Positions 40,476-54,700 of a stretch of 64,000 nucleotides of DNA are shown one piece after another. Position 1 is the stretch's first letter. Each line of letters opens with the position of its first letter. The DNA is taken from positions 1 through 64,000 of the forward strand of contig JAAONU010000073.1 of the NCBI GenBank assembly GCA_012932295.1, written 5' to 3'. The notes below the pieces were generated by a model, which had not been told where the DNA came from, did not search any database, and saw nothing but the letters and a program-made list of their open reading frames with translations. Origin of the DNA: Cyclina sinensis. Its lineage: Eukaryota > Mollusca > Bivalvia > Venerida > Veneridae. Both the position numbers and the translations under genes were made by a program.

Positions 40476-42768
40476 GAATACGTGTCAGATCTGCCATTTC
40501 TATAATGGACAGGGAAGTGCTAATTTGTGATTTGTTTGAAAAGGGGTTAAAAAACTGGGAAATTCAATATGTTTTAAGTAAAGACTATGGTATTCACATC
40601 AGTATTCGGCATTTGAAGAGAATCTTAAAAATACTAGGACTGAAAAGAAGAAATTTCTCAGACATGAATAGCATTATTCATTTTATACAAAAAGAGCTTC
40701 GTCAATCCGGTCAACTGCATGGGTATCGTATGATGGCCAGCAGGTGAAAGGAAAGAGATTTGAATGTACGAATGGAAGATGTGCGTATCATTTTACTCCA
40801 CTTGGACCCGGTAGGTGTGTCTCTAAGGAGAGCAAGAAGTATTCGCAGGCGTGCTTATTATGCTGCTGGTCCAAATTTCATTTGGCACTTAGCTGGCTAT
40901 GATAAACTAAAGCCGTTCGGACTTTGTGTAAGCGGTTGTATATGTGGCTTTTCCAGACGTATGATTTGGCTGAATGTGTAAAATACAAATAATAACCCAA
41001 GGGTAATCGGTGGCTACTATCTCGAGGCTGTAAAAAGATATGGTGGATGTCCTCGTTTTGTCAGGGGAGATTACGGGACAGAGAATGGACACGTCCGAAA
41101 TTTCCAAACATTTTTAGACGCAATTCTCCTGATTATGATAGATCTTATATCGATGGAGCTAGTACAGCAAATCAAAGAATCGAAAGTTGGTGGGGGTACC
41201 TAAGACGACACCATATGCAATACTGGATCGAGCAGTTAAGAGACCTTCAGGATAGTGGCAATTTTAGCGGAGATTTTCTCGACAGAAGCTTAGTCCAGTT
41301 TTGTTTCCTTGCATTAATTCAGGTAATAACAACTTAATGATTATGTTTCCACATTCTAGTTACAGGACTGTAACCAAGAATAATTTTAAGAGCTGATTTC
41401 GGTGCGTTCATGTAAAGTTAGGATGAGCACCCTTAAATTCAGTATGAACACTTAAAATTATGAAAACTTCTCAGAAAATCCTCTATTTCTTTCACAAATG
41501 ATTACAAAGGACAAAAAAAAGAATGCTATTCAATACTTGTACTCTTTACGACCATATCCATGCTGGCTGCTTGTCAGTATATATTTATTAGAATTTGAAA
41601 AAAGAAAACATTTGTCAGTAGTTTGATTGGAGCAAAAGTGTACTGAAAATAAAACAGTAACAGAGAATGTTTATTTTCTCAATCTGTGACATAAATTGAT
41701 CAGACTCCGTGGTTTGCAGGAACTTTACATACTTAGTCTTTCTTGTAAACGATCGATACTCAATGCCATCCTTTCAAGTGTCTGTATCATACCTTTTCTA
41801 CAGTCATTAACAACTTTTGTCCAAATCACACCACCGAAAAATCGGTTTTGAAGCAACACTTCCACAGATTGACAGATAAATTACATAACATGATCGGGAA
41901 GTATAATCCGGGTCGAATAGCATTCGATTTTTTTTTCAGAATGGTTTATATTTGAAAGAAAACAATCATTTCATTCAAAATTACCTTTGAAAAACGGCTG
42001 CCGTTATGGCGCTTATTCCGTGTTTATAGGTACCCATCCTATTGTTAAGGGAACGAAGCGTCGACATGCCAGTTGTACTGGTGTGGCACGATCGGCAGTG
42101 CTAATATGAGGGGTGATCATAAAATAATGAGATGTTTTCTACATACAGCACAATTCAGAGTTATCATGAATACCCTTGTAGCCCGGTAGTACGTGTTGTC
42201 CTTGCAAATCCATCTTGTTCCAATATGGGGGATCCTTAAAAAAGGGAATGGCCAATTGTTTTTTATATTATTTCTCTATAAGCGTAGGGCATGGTTCTAT
42301 TTGATTAACTTAAGTGATGACATTTCTCGGATAGAACCAGGAGTCGAACCAGCACTGAAATTTACCACAGCATAGAAATGTAAAGTAAGTTTTCGCTGCT
42401 TAGACCTCTCGAACATGATTACTACTATTTTTTATGTTACAGGACGAACTTGACATGGCCTTTCGAATTTGGAACAATCATCACATTAGACGCTCGTCTA
42501 ATGTTAACGTGCCATTTGGTCGACCAGACAAATGTACTACTTTCCGTCATTGTGGAACACAGAGAATCATATTGTAGCAGTTACAGAGACTGACATGGCA
42601 GCATGTTGTAGAGAAGCAGAATTCCGATCAGTTATTCTTTGTGATGAAGATGTGTATGAAGTTTGCGTGGCTATCATGCAGGAACACAATCTTACACCCG
42701 CACAGACCTGTGTCGAGGCATCAGATTTATATCTGTATATTCGACAAGAAATAATGGCGATACTTTAA
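40472..42768 (+). pseudogene. Broken DDE integrase-type transposase, two exons
   Basis: Exon 1 is 40472-41322 and exon 2 is 42443-42768 (donor CAG|GTAATA, acceptor TGTTACAG, phase 0). It has an N-terminal helix-turn-helix-like part (ISIRHLKRILKILGLKRRN), an rve-type core (GPNFIWHLAGYDKLKPFG; RGDYGTENGHV; STANQRIESWWGYLRR) and a C-terminal tail (WNNHHIR, VPFGRPDKM). The family is a eukaryotic integrase-like DDE group common in marine animals. It is dead: an in-frame TGA at 40745-40747, a TAA at 40979-40981 and a 1-nt deletion near 41115. The expected first catalytic Asp (WHLD) is Ala here; the second Asp and the Glu remain. Confidence 0.9.
41323..42442 (+). other. Intron of the transposase
   Basis: AT-rich, bounded by GTAATAAC and TTTATGTTACAG. 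It includes a stretch at 42190-42375 with a weak open frame that I do not call. No right-end repeat is seen here. Confidence 0.6.
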
Positions 42769-44560
42769 CAAATGAAAACAACCAATCAGTGTAATGTAGT
42801 GCATTCTGACTTGGCATTCTTTACTCGATAAGTATGTGTGTTGCTAGTTGTTTGTACTAAATAAATACATATTTTGATGCACTGGCAGAATCCTGTGACT
42901 TGAATGAAGTCAGTTTTGAAATAAGTAATGCGAGTTATATTAGAAATCATCTCTACACCATTTTTCATGTTCGGATTTAATGAAACTTTGTAACGTTACA
43001 CTATTTACATCTTTACTTGAAGTTCATGTGTTGTAGATCGTTATATTACATTACATATATTTCTTTATAACACGTCAGTTTGAATTTTTTATTTATTTTA
43101 ATCTACCAGGCATGCAGAATTGATCAATGGTAATGCCAAAATATGGCTTCAAGGATTTATCTAGAAACTTACTGTCAGGTAATTACAAAATGGTCGAAAT
43201 AATGAAATTTTAGATAGCTTTTATTATTTCCCAGAAACGATTTACCACGTAGACCGTTTTCTATGCGATGGGTTCGCTATGATCTATATAAAAAGACAAG
43301 TTTCAATGCGACAGGAGACACCCCGAAATTGTTGCCTTTTATGTACATTACATGAACTCACAAAAAAAACCGTTACACGTTGAACTCGTTTCGAGGGAGT
43401 GATAATGGAACTTATTCATGCTGTAATTTAGGTATATCATTTAGGTCTTTCTAACCAAATTGAAAATGAAAAGAAGATCAAGTAGATTTGTGAAAAATAA
43501 GAATTTCATCATGAATTGTTAATTCATCATCAACCATCTATCAGTTGGTGGACTCATCAAATCACTTTCCATCCGTGGTCCTTCCCATCCATGAACAATC
43601 TTGTTACCATCTCTTCTCTGAAACTGCTGCGTGGATTTCAACCAAACTGTTTGTTGTATGGTGCACTAGTTGGCCCCTCCCGAAAATCAGGTCATTGACT
43701 TTAGGTCAATGTCACAGTGACCCATAACAGCTAATATTGACCTTAGTCATAAAATGGAAGTGCTTGCCGCAACATATTCCAAAGTTCATATTGTGTATTC
43801 ACACCGTTCACCTCTAACCGCCACACTCATAACTAAGAGGTAACACGCTGGCTCAGCAACTGGATGGTTGCGAATACTAGCCCCAGGTATGATGCTCTTG
43901 GGCAAGACATCAAATGTCGCATGCTTCTCTTTTAGAAAGGTTCCATCTGCAACAAGTCTCTAGAGCATTTACAACTTCCTTTGAAATCAAGAATAATGAG
44001 TTCAGTATATTAAGTATTATTAACTAAAACATACTAACTGGGTATTATTTTGATTGTTTCAAAATAATATGTCTTGAAACACTCAACCAACAACTGACGT
44101 AGGGCTTAGTTGTATACTCTAAGATCAAGTTTAAAAGTGAGTCATGCAGGCGAAAGCTATTACCAATAGTCAGTCGCTGAGCAACTTCAGGATGTACAAT
44201 GCTCTCAATGGAAATCAAACACACAATTGCCAACATAGGACTCCAGAGATGGACAGAAAATCATAACAAAGGCATGCCATGTCTGAACTGATGCCATTTC
44301 AATACCCCTCTTCTGATTTTATTGGCAAGTAATAATTAAACAGTTTGCTTTTGTAAAATGATTTTTATTCGGAAATTAATAAACCACAGACTAAATTACA
44401 GACGCAAACATGAACGATATTCAATGTCATTTTAGTAAAATAGGGTGGCCTTGTCAAATAGTTCTTACATCCTGGAATTTCAGCGGACTGAAATAAAAGA
44501 GGTTCAAAAACTCTTTTATGTTTAAATATTTTCATATATTGTATTTATATAAAGGCTTAA
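42769..44560. other. Non-coding interior, no element end
   Basis: AT-rich. About 43505-43830 is a dispersed-repeat fragment (CACAGTGACCCATAACAGC). I searched it for the 22-bp end repeat and found none, which matters for the extent of the element. Confidence 0.5.
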
Positions 44561-44569
44561 TATAACTCT

Positions 44570-46270
44570 GTGGAAAATCAAAACTAACTAGAACTGCCAC
44601 TGTCATGGCGTGAATACCCCCGCATAGCACTTTGTCAGAATCAACAGGGGTCATTTAGAGGTCATGGACAACCTCCCTGCCAAATCTGAGGGTAGTAAGC
44701 CAGTACACTGCTTAGTTATGTATTCTACATGTTTTTAGAGGCAAAGATCAAAGTAACCATTACCTTTGACCTACTACCTCAAAACTGAAACTGCCATTGC
44801 ATGACTTGAACCCCCACCCCCTGCAGGCTTTGTCAGTGGGTGTTTTACGATGAATATATAAGAACATAATTATATGCTTCAAATGTGAAAATGTAGTTGT
44901 AGAACGAAATGTTAATACTTACAAAGTTACAATATAATTTTTTAGCTAGGTGCTACCGCCATATTTGTATGGCTTTTGAATCTCCTTCTATTTAATAAAT
45001 CACTACAGCAAGTGTTAAGTGCCCTGTGGCGGCTGTAAAAAGTCTCGCCTTACTAAATTTCAGTGTAGTTATCATTTGCATTTACCTCCCTTTGCTGTGA
45101 TATGCTAATTTATGTTATTGGGCGGACAAGTTTTTTGTAGTCAAGGCCCCTGTGACCTTGACCTTTCACCCAGTGACCTGAGACTGAAGGTCAAAGGATT
45201 CTTAAATTATTGGGCTGACAAGCTTTTTTTAGTCAAAGCTTCTGTGACCATGACCTTTGATCCAGTGACCTCAAAATAAACAGGGGGCATGTACTAGTCA
45301 TGACCAACCTCCACACCAAATATGAAGACTGTGGGTCAAAGGATTCTTAAGTTATTGGGAAGACAAGTTTTTTGTAGTCAAGGCCTGTGAGCTTGACCTT
45401 TGACCCAGTGACTTCAAAATCAATAGGGGTCATCAACTGGCCATGACAATTACCCAGACCAAGTAAGATGACTGTGGGTCAAAGGATTCTTATGTTATTG
45501 GGCGGACAAGGAAAAACCGACGGCTGGCCGGATGGGCAGAAGGACAAGCTGATTCCAGTATTCCCCCCACCCAACTTCGTTGTGCGGGGGTATAAAAAGA
45601 CCAAAAGCACATATGAGTCTGACCTGTACCTCCTCACAATAAGATCTATACACCTACGAAGTTGATATCTTAAATACCTTTCGAGTTATGCCCCAGACAA
45701 GAAGTTAGAAAGAAAAAATTACAAGGGGCAATAACTGGAAAATTGTGCAAAAGAGTGTTAAGGTTATTAGGCACTGCACCTCTTCACAGTGAGATCTATT
45801 CACCTATGAAGTTTCAAGTTAATATCTTCAATACCTTTCAAGATATGCCCCAGACAAGAATTTAGAATGAAAAATTACAAAGTGCAATGACTCAAAAATT
45901 GTGGGAAACAGAGTTATGATTCTTGGGCGCTGCACCTCCCTACAATGAAATCTATTCAACTAAGATGTTTCAAGCTGATATCTTCAATAACTTTCGAATT
46001 ATGCCCTGGACAAAAATTAAGTATGAAAAATTACAAAGGGCAATAACTCAAAAATTATACAAAAGAGAGTTATGGTTCACAGTGAGAGCTATATTCACCT
46101 TTGAAGATTCAAGTTAATATTTTCAATACCTTTCAAGTTTTGACCTGGAGAAGGTGCCTGGACAAGTTGCCACCCCCCCCCCCCCCCTCACACACACACA
46201 CAAACACACAAGAACTGGGTAAACACTATATGCCCACTTGCCAATATCATGGCGGGGCATAAAAATTGAA
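44570..46270. repeat. Dispersed repeats, GTGACCTTGACCTTT and GGGGCATAAAAA types
   Basis: Units of about 110-150 bp carry TGACCTTGACCTTTGACC-like motifs and a GACGGCTGGCCGGATGGGC end (44.6-45.6 kb). Units of about 140 bp follow with TTACAAAGGGCAATAACTC (45.7-46.1 kb), ending in poly-C, a CACACA run and CATGGCGGGGCATAAAA. Confidence 0.7.
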
Positions 46271-47170
46271 TTGTCTATTTGACACAGATGCTCGCACTTA
46301 CTGTGCAGGTGACTGATTCAACATAACTTGAAAACTTTAACTAGTAACAGTCAGTAACAGTAACACTAAAAAACAGTCATACTGTGCACATGTATTAACA
46401 TAGGCTGGTAACAGATAGCCAGTGATCTGAAAGCTTATAATAAGAACATACTGCACAAGTGAGTTAAAAAAACAGAAATGTATTGAACAACAATTACAAC
46501 TAACAAATACGGTCATAATGGCGACTATCCACCTATCAACAGTTGCCTCATTATTATCAGAAACTACTAAAGATATTGCTTCTGATAAAAGATTCAGATA
46601 GGAATCGCACCCAAATTTATGTTCATGATCAATTTTAAAGAGAATGTGCAGCATTTGATCATAATATAGTGGGGTAAAATATTTTTATGTAGGGAAATTG
46701 TTCAGACAGTCTTCTCATGGAATGAAGTAAAGAAAACCTGATCAAAATCCGTTCAGAACTACTGATAAACATGAAAATGTACATCACTTCATTAAAATAA
46801 TGAGTCTTTCCCTAATATGCTAATTAGGTAGTTGTTGTACACAAAGTAGTTTAAAGATAAGCGTGATTAAGTCTTGAAATTGTAAAAGTTATGATTGGCA
46901 CCAAATAATATTGTAGAGTACCAATAAACAATTTGTTAAACATACTTGTTTTGGGCACTTAAAAACATTTTTTCTACACATGAAACAGGATTTTAAATTG
47001 AAATATGCTGCTGTTAAAACCACTCCTCAAGTGCAACACTCTACTTTAAGGGCAGTGTCTCATCACACAGTTATAGGCCCTGATAATTTTAATCATGATG
47101 GTGAATAAATATTTAACTATATTTGACATTTTCTTATTTTTTCTGAATAGGAAAGTTATAACTATTAAAC
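46271..47170. other. Non-coding interior, nothing recognised
   Basis: A minus-strand frame of 105 codons lies at 46337-46654. It has hydrophobic runs but no domain, splice context or homologue that I recognise, so I do not call it a gene. Confidence 0.4.
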
Positions 47171-47990
47171 AAGAGCTGTCACAGGACAGCATTCTTGACT
47201 ATTCTCAGTGCAGTACTACGATATACTAATATACTCATAGTATTTGATAGTGAGCCACTGTTAGTGCATTAGGTTGAAGTCCTAATTAAACTATTTAAGA
47301 GTCTATCAGAGATCTAAATTAGCCAAAATGCTTGCTGGAAAAAAGGGTAATGATGGTGAATAACTGTGCAAAGTCTCAAAGTAATATGTTGAAAAACTGA
47401 AACTTTAAAGTGATACACAAAATTAACATAGATTCTGAAGTTCTATATAAGCTGGGGCCAGAACTCAGTAATATGCTTGACACAGTTAAAGGTGACCTAC
47501 ACTTATTACCTAGAAGACATGCAAGGTTTCAAAGGCATAGGTTGATGGACTTACATTTATTGGGGAAGGGGAGTATGCAAAATCTACATCTGCAATTCGG
47601 AAGTTGATGTTGAAGCTGGGATGAATGGGTACACTCTACATCTTTGAATAGTGGAGCTAAAAACTGGTCATCTTATATATATTGGGCATTGAAAAATCTT
47701 GACATTTTGTAATTTTTTCTAAGTTTGAAAGGGGAATAACTGAAACTTTTGTTAAACAATGATCAGGGTCCTTTATGCAAAGAAAAATGTGATGGTGGTG
47801 AATAATTATATTCCTAGTTTGAGTTTAATATCTTTAATAGTGCTGAAATTATTGACTGACAATATTTACCAAAAAACTTAAACAAGAAATTATATAAAAA
47901 AATATAACAAAAACAATAATGTCGAAAACAAAAAGAAAACAACAAATGTTAAAAGTTTTGCAAGACAATGATATGGCTGTGACTAGTACC
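47171..47990. repeat. Dispersed repeat starting AAGAGCTGTCACAGGACAGC
   Basis: It begins with the hairpin GAGCTGTCACAGGACAGC at about 47173 and contains diverged units with AATATGTTGAAAAACTGAAA and TGATGGTGAATAA. No coding potential. Confidence 0.5.
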
Positions 47991-48546
47991 TTGGGTTACT
48001 CTTAAACAGTCAAGCTAAAATGAAATATTTTTAAGATTTTTTGTAAGCACTCATAAGTGTCTTTTATGTATCTAATACTGTAAACAAATAGTAACACAAT
48101 TCTATGTGTACATCAATTGACAAATTAAAGATGCAATTATTCAACAATGTATGAGCATCAAGGTTATCTTGAATCAAAGAATGTCAATTGAAAGAACTTG
48201 AACATCCAATGGCAAGTGTGTCAAGTCAATAAGCATATGCTGACCAAACCAACTTGATACATGCATATATATCTTCAATTTTGATCAAGTAAACAAAATA
48301 TCAAGTCACTTCTAAAACACTGTGTAATACATGTATACAGTAAACTGAATACAATCTGCACTAAATGAGTATCAAAGTGACCAACTTTTTCAGGCAACTC
48401 CTGTAAACATACTAAATATTTGATGGTGTATTTTTTAACTGTTAATACAACCCTGTCTAAAACACTTTATAATTAACACTGACTTAGAAAAAGTTTCAAA
48501 GTTTTAAATATGTAGTATTCTACAAGACTTTAATGAGCACATTTAG

Positions 48547-48794
48547 TCATATCTTTAAAAAACCTGGTGATTCTTTCATGCATTTCAGCCACATAGCAGT
48601 GAGCGTTTCAGGATCTTTTCCCCTTGGCAACCACATTTCCAAGGAACACGTTGAAACTGAGGGCAATCGTGTCACACCCTCCTCTTGAGTATAGAAGTGA
48701 ATATCTAATGGCTTGTTGAAACCACAAGGAGGAATGTTGCTTGCCCCAGTTATAAAAGCAAGTACTTCTTCCAAAGTTGTGTGATGAGTTCCAT
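48547..48794 (-). CDS. Gene B exon 12: HECT C-lobe with catalytic cysteine
   Basis: The acceptor ACTTCAG at 48795-48801 was preferred over one near 48930 because it gives DGTHHTTLEEVLAF directly after VE, as in other HECT ligases. The upstream site stays in frame and would add about 45 residues. It contains TGASNIPPCGF, RLPSVSTCSLEMWLPR and the end GFLKI-stop. Confidence 0.9.
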
Positions 48795-51700
48795 CTGAAG
48801 TATACAATGTTGGATGCTTAGTAACGATTAAATTCTTGTCACCTAATTGTAGCTCTAAATTAAGTTCATGAGCTTTATCTATGATGGATGATGTAACAGT
48901 TCTTTTTGTAAATACCAAGTTTGATTTAACTGTAATTAATCACATGTTTCAAAAATATTTCACTATTTATATAATACCTTGCCTACTTATAGTTACCACT
49001 GAAACACCAACCTGGTCATGACACCAATGTATATAATAAGGGTGTTTATGTTTTCAGTACATGTAAACCGACATATAATATATTTGGCATGAGGTTGCAT
49101 TTGCAAAATATGCTGAGCAAGTAAGGTTATAGAAGAACATCTATAAAGAAAATGACATAAAAATGCACCTTTTATAAACTACAAAAGAAATCCCTTCATT
49201 ATTGAATGACCCTTTTAACTGCAGACTGACCAATCAACCATCAAATTATATGACAAAACTACACACCTAAACCTCAAAAATATAGTTTGAGAGCCTAGCA
49301 AACCTTCTACATCCTGTAAAAACACCTCCCAGGAATAGACTGTATCTTCTTCAAACTGTCTGGAATTTGACCCTACGGGACTGAAGTCATACTGGAGCAT
49401 CTTGTCCATATCTTGTTTCGACAATGCCTTCGCCTGATGACAGAACAGCGGTTGGAACTTATCTGAGTGCATTGTAATCAGGCCCCATATTTCCCCCACA
49501 TCATTCATCCCTTCCTTAAACTGGGAAATCTCTGCGGATGTTCTGTAAGTAAAAAACACAAAAAGAACTATTACCTGCAGGATGACTACACATTTCAATA
49601 TATGCTCTGGATATGACGATATATGATTATTATTTAGAGACATCTTTACTTTCATTTTGAAGGTTTCACTAAAATGTACCTTGCATTATTTAGAGACATC
49701 TTTACTTTCATTTTGAAGGTTTCACTTAAATGTACCTTGCACTAATGAGTAAGTAAAGTATAACCAGCAGTATTATTAACAATTCTGTGTTCGATATGTA
49801 AACCTGACACTTAAGACAATAAGTTTTTCACACAAAAGACTCAACGAATTACCTGTAGAAGACATAATACTTTATAAGCATACGCTTCACAGATTCCTTT
49901 TCCTTAGTCTGAAATCTGTAAGTGTTTATTCCCTTGTCCAGGAGCCAGTCTCCGTATTTTGACAAGAACTGGTCTTTTTGTTGGTCAGTGTTGATTTTTT
50001 CCAACTGAGATATACAAAAAGGCTCATATAATGAAATATTATGCTGTTGCAAGAAATAAACATGAACACTTGCATATACAGTGATGCTCACTTATAACAC
50101 ACCTGAATGTAAGAAATAATTGGTTACAACAATAACAAAAATTCCACAACCTATACTTTCCTTTGTATTTTATTTGTGCTTATAACAAAGTTCTTGATAT
50201 AAAGAGAGAAATTTTCATGTCACCAGTACTTGGTTATAAGTGAGCATCACTGTACCACTAGGAAAGCAGTACACACCAAAGTCAGTTGCTATATGCATTA
50301 AGGCGCTTACTAAAACTATGATCAAACTATGATAATTTGGTGATTTTTACAGTTATTTCTGTCTCAAACTTTCTTAACTTATGGCATAATATAATGTTTC
50401 ATGTGAACACTGCTGTTTTAGTTTCAAGATCAACTTGATATAGGATTATGTATGTGTTTTTTCAAGAGCTCTCTACCTTATAAAATATTCAAACTTGATG
50501 GAAACATTTCTGTGGAGAAGGATAGGTATGTCAGTCTATGAAACAAGAGGATCTTAGATCAGGAAGTCACTCACCTGCAACAGCTGAATACAGGTAACAT
50601 CTTTCAGCCATATAACTGTTTTTAAACTTGTCTATATTGTGTAAAAGTGGTTCTATAAATAGTGAAGCAACTACTGGACAATGCCGATGAAGACCCAAGC
50701 ACAAATGAAACCCCTATGCTGCTTACATGGTGTATAAATGGTTGCCATGGTAATGGGATTCAAGCAACATTACCTATATACAACTTTACCATGATATGCT
50801 AACTATGCAATAATTAATGAACAAGGCATGTCAAGATCCTATCACAAATGACTGCCATTTGCTGCTCACATAAACAAAAACAAGATTTTGGTATATTCAT
50901 GTTTGCCATGACAAAATGAATCAAACTAAATGACCCATATCTATACTTGTCATAAATATCATCAATTTGAAACATATGCCAATGTTTGGTGAAGATCCAA
51001 GCAGAAATGAGAGTATGCTGCTGTTCTTACTGACATAGCATGAATTTTGGGTATATCTATGATTGCCATGGGTTCAGCATTCAAAAAACATGACCAATAT
51101 TTAAACTTGAACTAGATATCATAAATATGTTACTGCAGACAAATATTGGCCAATATCCAAGTAGAAATGAAAATGCTGAGCAGCTGATATTGAAAAATAT
51201 CTGAGTTTGTATATCCATGGTTGCTATGGCAACACAGGGGTGGGGAACATTTCTATGGTTATAATGGCATCCAGATTTTGCCAATTTGGGTACCTTACCC
51301 ATATTCAACTTGACCTAAATTTTATCAATGTCCGATTTTGTAAATGTCTAAGTTTGAAAAACAATCAAGCAGACATGAAAGCACTATGCTGCTCACATAA
51401 AATTGTCACAATCACAAAATATCAACTTGTCACTTGGTGATTCGTGAGCTTAAAAAAAACAGAGATACAATAAGGGCCTGAATTATGGAAGTTGTTCCAT
51501 CATTTATGGCCTATCAGTGATTGCTGCGAGGCTTAAGTGGCTTGTACTTTGCATTGCTATGTAAAAGTTCAGTTCCACTGAGGTGTGAAATTGTCATATT
51601 AGTGTAATTACCATTTCTAAACATTCCAAAATTTCAGGATCAATGATTTGCTCAGGTGGTGTTGTCTCAGCTTCTTGCCCAGTCATAAGGTAGAATAGTT

Positions 51701-54700
51701 GCTTATTTAGGCAATGGAACCCTGGTCCGTCCTGCACCAGAGAAAGTGCCAACAATCTCCCCACCATTCTATAGTGACCCTTCTCAACCAGTTCCAGATT
51801 GTGTGTGAACACCTTTGAGCATTCTGGTCCTTCCAAGAATTTCGATGTTGCAAGCTCTGCCAAAGCCAGTCTACAAAGAATGTTAACATAGCTGATAAAT
51901 CACTGAAAAAAAAAATTACAATTGAAAACAATAAATATGTGTTCATTGACTGAAACTTTATCTGGATAAATACTGACAGGAAACTTCTAGTATGGTGATT
52001 ACGTTTGTCAAGTCCTCGTTGTTCTGCAAAACTGATCAAACCTCGATAAAGTATGCAAGAAATTACACAGGAATCTGAGTATGATTGTATCTGGATTTTG
52101 AAAATTTCCCACAATAGACCACTTTTTGCGTGACAGGTCACATATATCATTGCAGAGACACAAATGAATGACTCAATTAACTGGAACAATGAAAAAGAGG
52201 TGTAAAATCTGGGACATATAAATGTAAAGCCAAGTCTGAAAAAAGGACTATTCCAGTGCCATATGTGTGCCACATGCATTTATAGGTTCAATAAGAAAAT
52301 AAATATGGAATCCTGTTTGGGACATTGAGTTATTGCCCCACGCCTTTTGAAAACACTGTAAAAAATAATGCGAGATTCCTTTGTTACATTCTCACATTGT
52401 TTTTAATGACATTGTACAGTGACACTATGTATCTGTGGTATCTAACATGTTTAATGAAAAAAAAGATGTCAGATTCAACATTTAATAGTGCGCATCTTTT
52501 TTTATATATCGACACTGAATTTATACTATATTACAAATCGAAAAAAGAAAAAAACGCTTGATGTTACATTTTTTTTCCCCTACATCAGTTTAAATTTAAA
52601 ATATAAACACCATTAGTGTCATCAGTGTCAAATGCAATAGGACATCAACTTTCAATTACATAACTCAAGCATAAAAATGAAATATTATTGTTTATATGGT
52701 GTTGAAATCAACATAAATATACATATATACATGTATATACTACCTTCCTGGTCTCCTGCCACTGTAAACTGGTAATTATCTACATTACTCCAATGCCCAC
52801 TGGTATCTTAAATTTAGTCCAGGATAATTGACTTCAAAAAACATGCAATTCTTTCACAAATCTGGTGGCTTTTTTTATATCACCAAAGTTGTTTCAAAAA
52901 TTGGGAAAAGTGCATCACAAAAATACAAATCTTGCCCTTTCTAAAAGGATTTTCTAATGGAAACATGTAACCATTAAATTTTGCAGAAAAAAGGAATTAC
53001 TAACGGATCTTGCATTTTTTACATTACTGTCAATAGGCGCTATGCGGGAACGTGATATCCCTAACAGGATTCAGTATAAATAACTCTGAATGTCAGTTTT
53101 TCCTTGCTTTTAAAAGATAAAGTATGTCCTACATAATCTGTAATGACATGGTAAATAAGGATTATGTCCCTGATACATGTATGAATACTGGACATATCTG
53201 TCCTTTGAACACTCATACAAAAATCTATTTTGTACCTGCAAAAATATATCACATACCTAAAAAATTCACGTCTTGGACCACCGAAGTCCTGCCCCATTTC
53301 TCCTGTGAACTTAACAAAAAATTTGTACTTGAGGTGCTCCCGTGTCTTTCTCTGAAGAGCTCTAATTGCAGATTCAAGTGGATTTCTGCGGGAAACTATA
53401 TAAGTTGATCTTTGGTCACTTTGAATATATCTTCCTTGGAACTCTTGGAGGATATGCCCTACAGGGATGTCACATTTATCTACCCTGAAACAAAAAACAA
53501 ATATTCACAAGCCTGCCAAAAGCCTGCCAAAATAAATTATAAATCTTCAACTATATCTACACTGATCTTGTAATTAGATTGTTGAGATGTAGTTGTGATT
53601 CCCTAACACTCAATTGCCTAAAAGGCTTGAAATAAATAAAGGCTAGTTCTACTTTCAACTCTCTATTGATCAGTACTTTAATTATAACTAGTGTGTTTTA
53701 TACATGAATTACAGTGACACGTGTTTAGTTTTTACCTTATATTACTGGGTTCTATTTGTGGAGTGGACTCAAAAACACGCTCGATCGCCTCATCCTCACT
53801 GTCCATTATCTCTATGGTCTCATTGCTTGGGCACCTGTAATGACAAGACACTGACGAAAACAAACTAATGCAATAAATTAAAGTACTGTCCAAATTGGGA
53901 AATTTCTTAATAGAATAAATGCATCACAGGAATGAAGAGTTCATTTGTAAATGCAATGCCGCCAATCTTAAGTCCATATATTCTAAATTATAAATTAAAA
54001 CCTTCCTGATTAGTATTTTCGCAAAGGAAAAACAAATACAAATTTTAATAAGATACAAAATATTGAGGAGTTGCAATAAATAAAATGGTCATGTTACTGC
54101 TGAGAATAAAATTATAATTACTTATAAGCTATGATCCTGGTCCTTGTGAGCGTCAATCGGGTACCATTCATATTTTTTGCTTTGTTTTAGATTTCCAACA
54201 TTACTCTAGTCATATCATGGCTGTCAGCCAGTCATAGTTACTCTCATCAATCCTGGGCAGATTTAAGCTACTGACTTAAGAAGTTAACCAGTACTAAGCA
54301 CATACTTTTGACAATAACAGGTACATGTATGTATCTAACATGAATCGACTATAAAAGAATGGCCATAGAGAGACTGCTATTTGCCTTGAGTGGACAGATA
54401 TTTTGCCTAATATACTATGCTGTTAGAGTGTTAATGCATACGTCATTGTTGCATCAGTGCTGCAAGAGGAGGAGGCTGTTGCTGTGGCTTCTGATCGCCA
54501 ACGTAATCTTAAGCGAGAGGATCTCAGTGTAGGGCCTGTAAGTGCTGCTGTAGCCAGTGTAGGCTCTGTGGTCTATAAAAGAGCAATTACATATTTTTAA
54601 ATTTTTTGAAGACTGATCAACTTATTTCAAATTACAGTTTAATTCTCAAGGACACTGGATTACATAACATTTATCTCAGTACATGTATATGAAATATTTT

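Noticed and set aside
42769..44560. A right-hand end repeat close to the transposase, which would make a small 3-kb element
   Set aside because: I looked for the GTGCGCAC core array and the ACTACGG tip on both strands here and found neither. The only facing copy is at 60.9-61.2 kb.
46337..46654. 105-codon minus-strand frame as a membrane protein inside the element
   Set aside because: Hydrophobic runs alone are not enough; no start context, splice partner or recognisable family.
51707..52279. 190-codon minus-strand frame as a gene
   Set aside because: It overlaps the well-supported HECT exon 51612-51870 on the same strand in another frame and has no domain.
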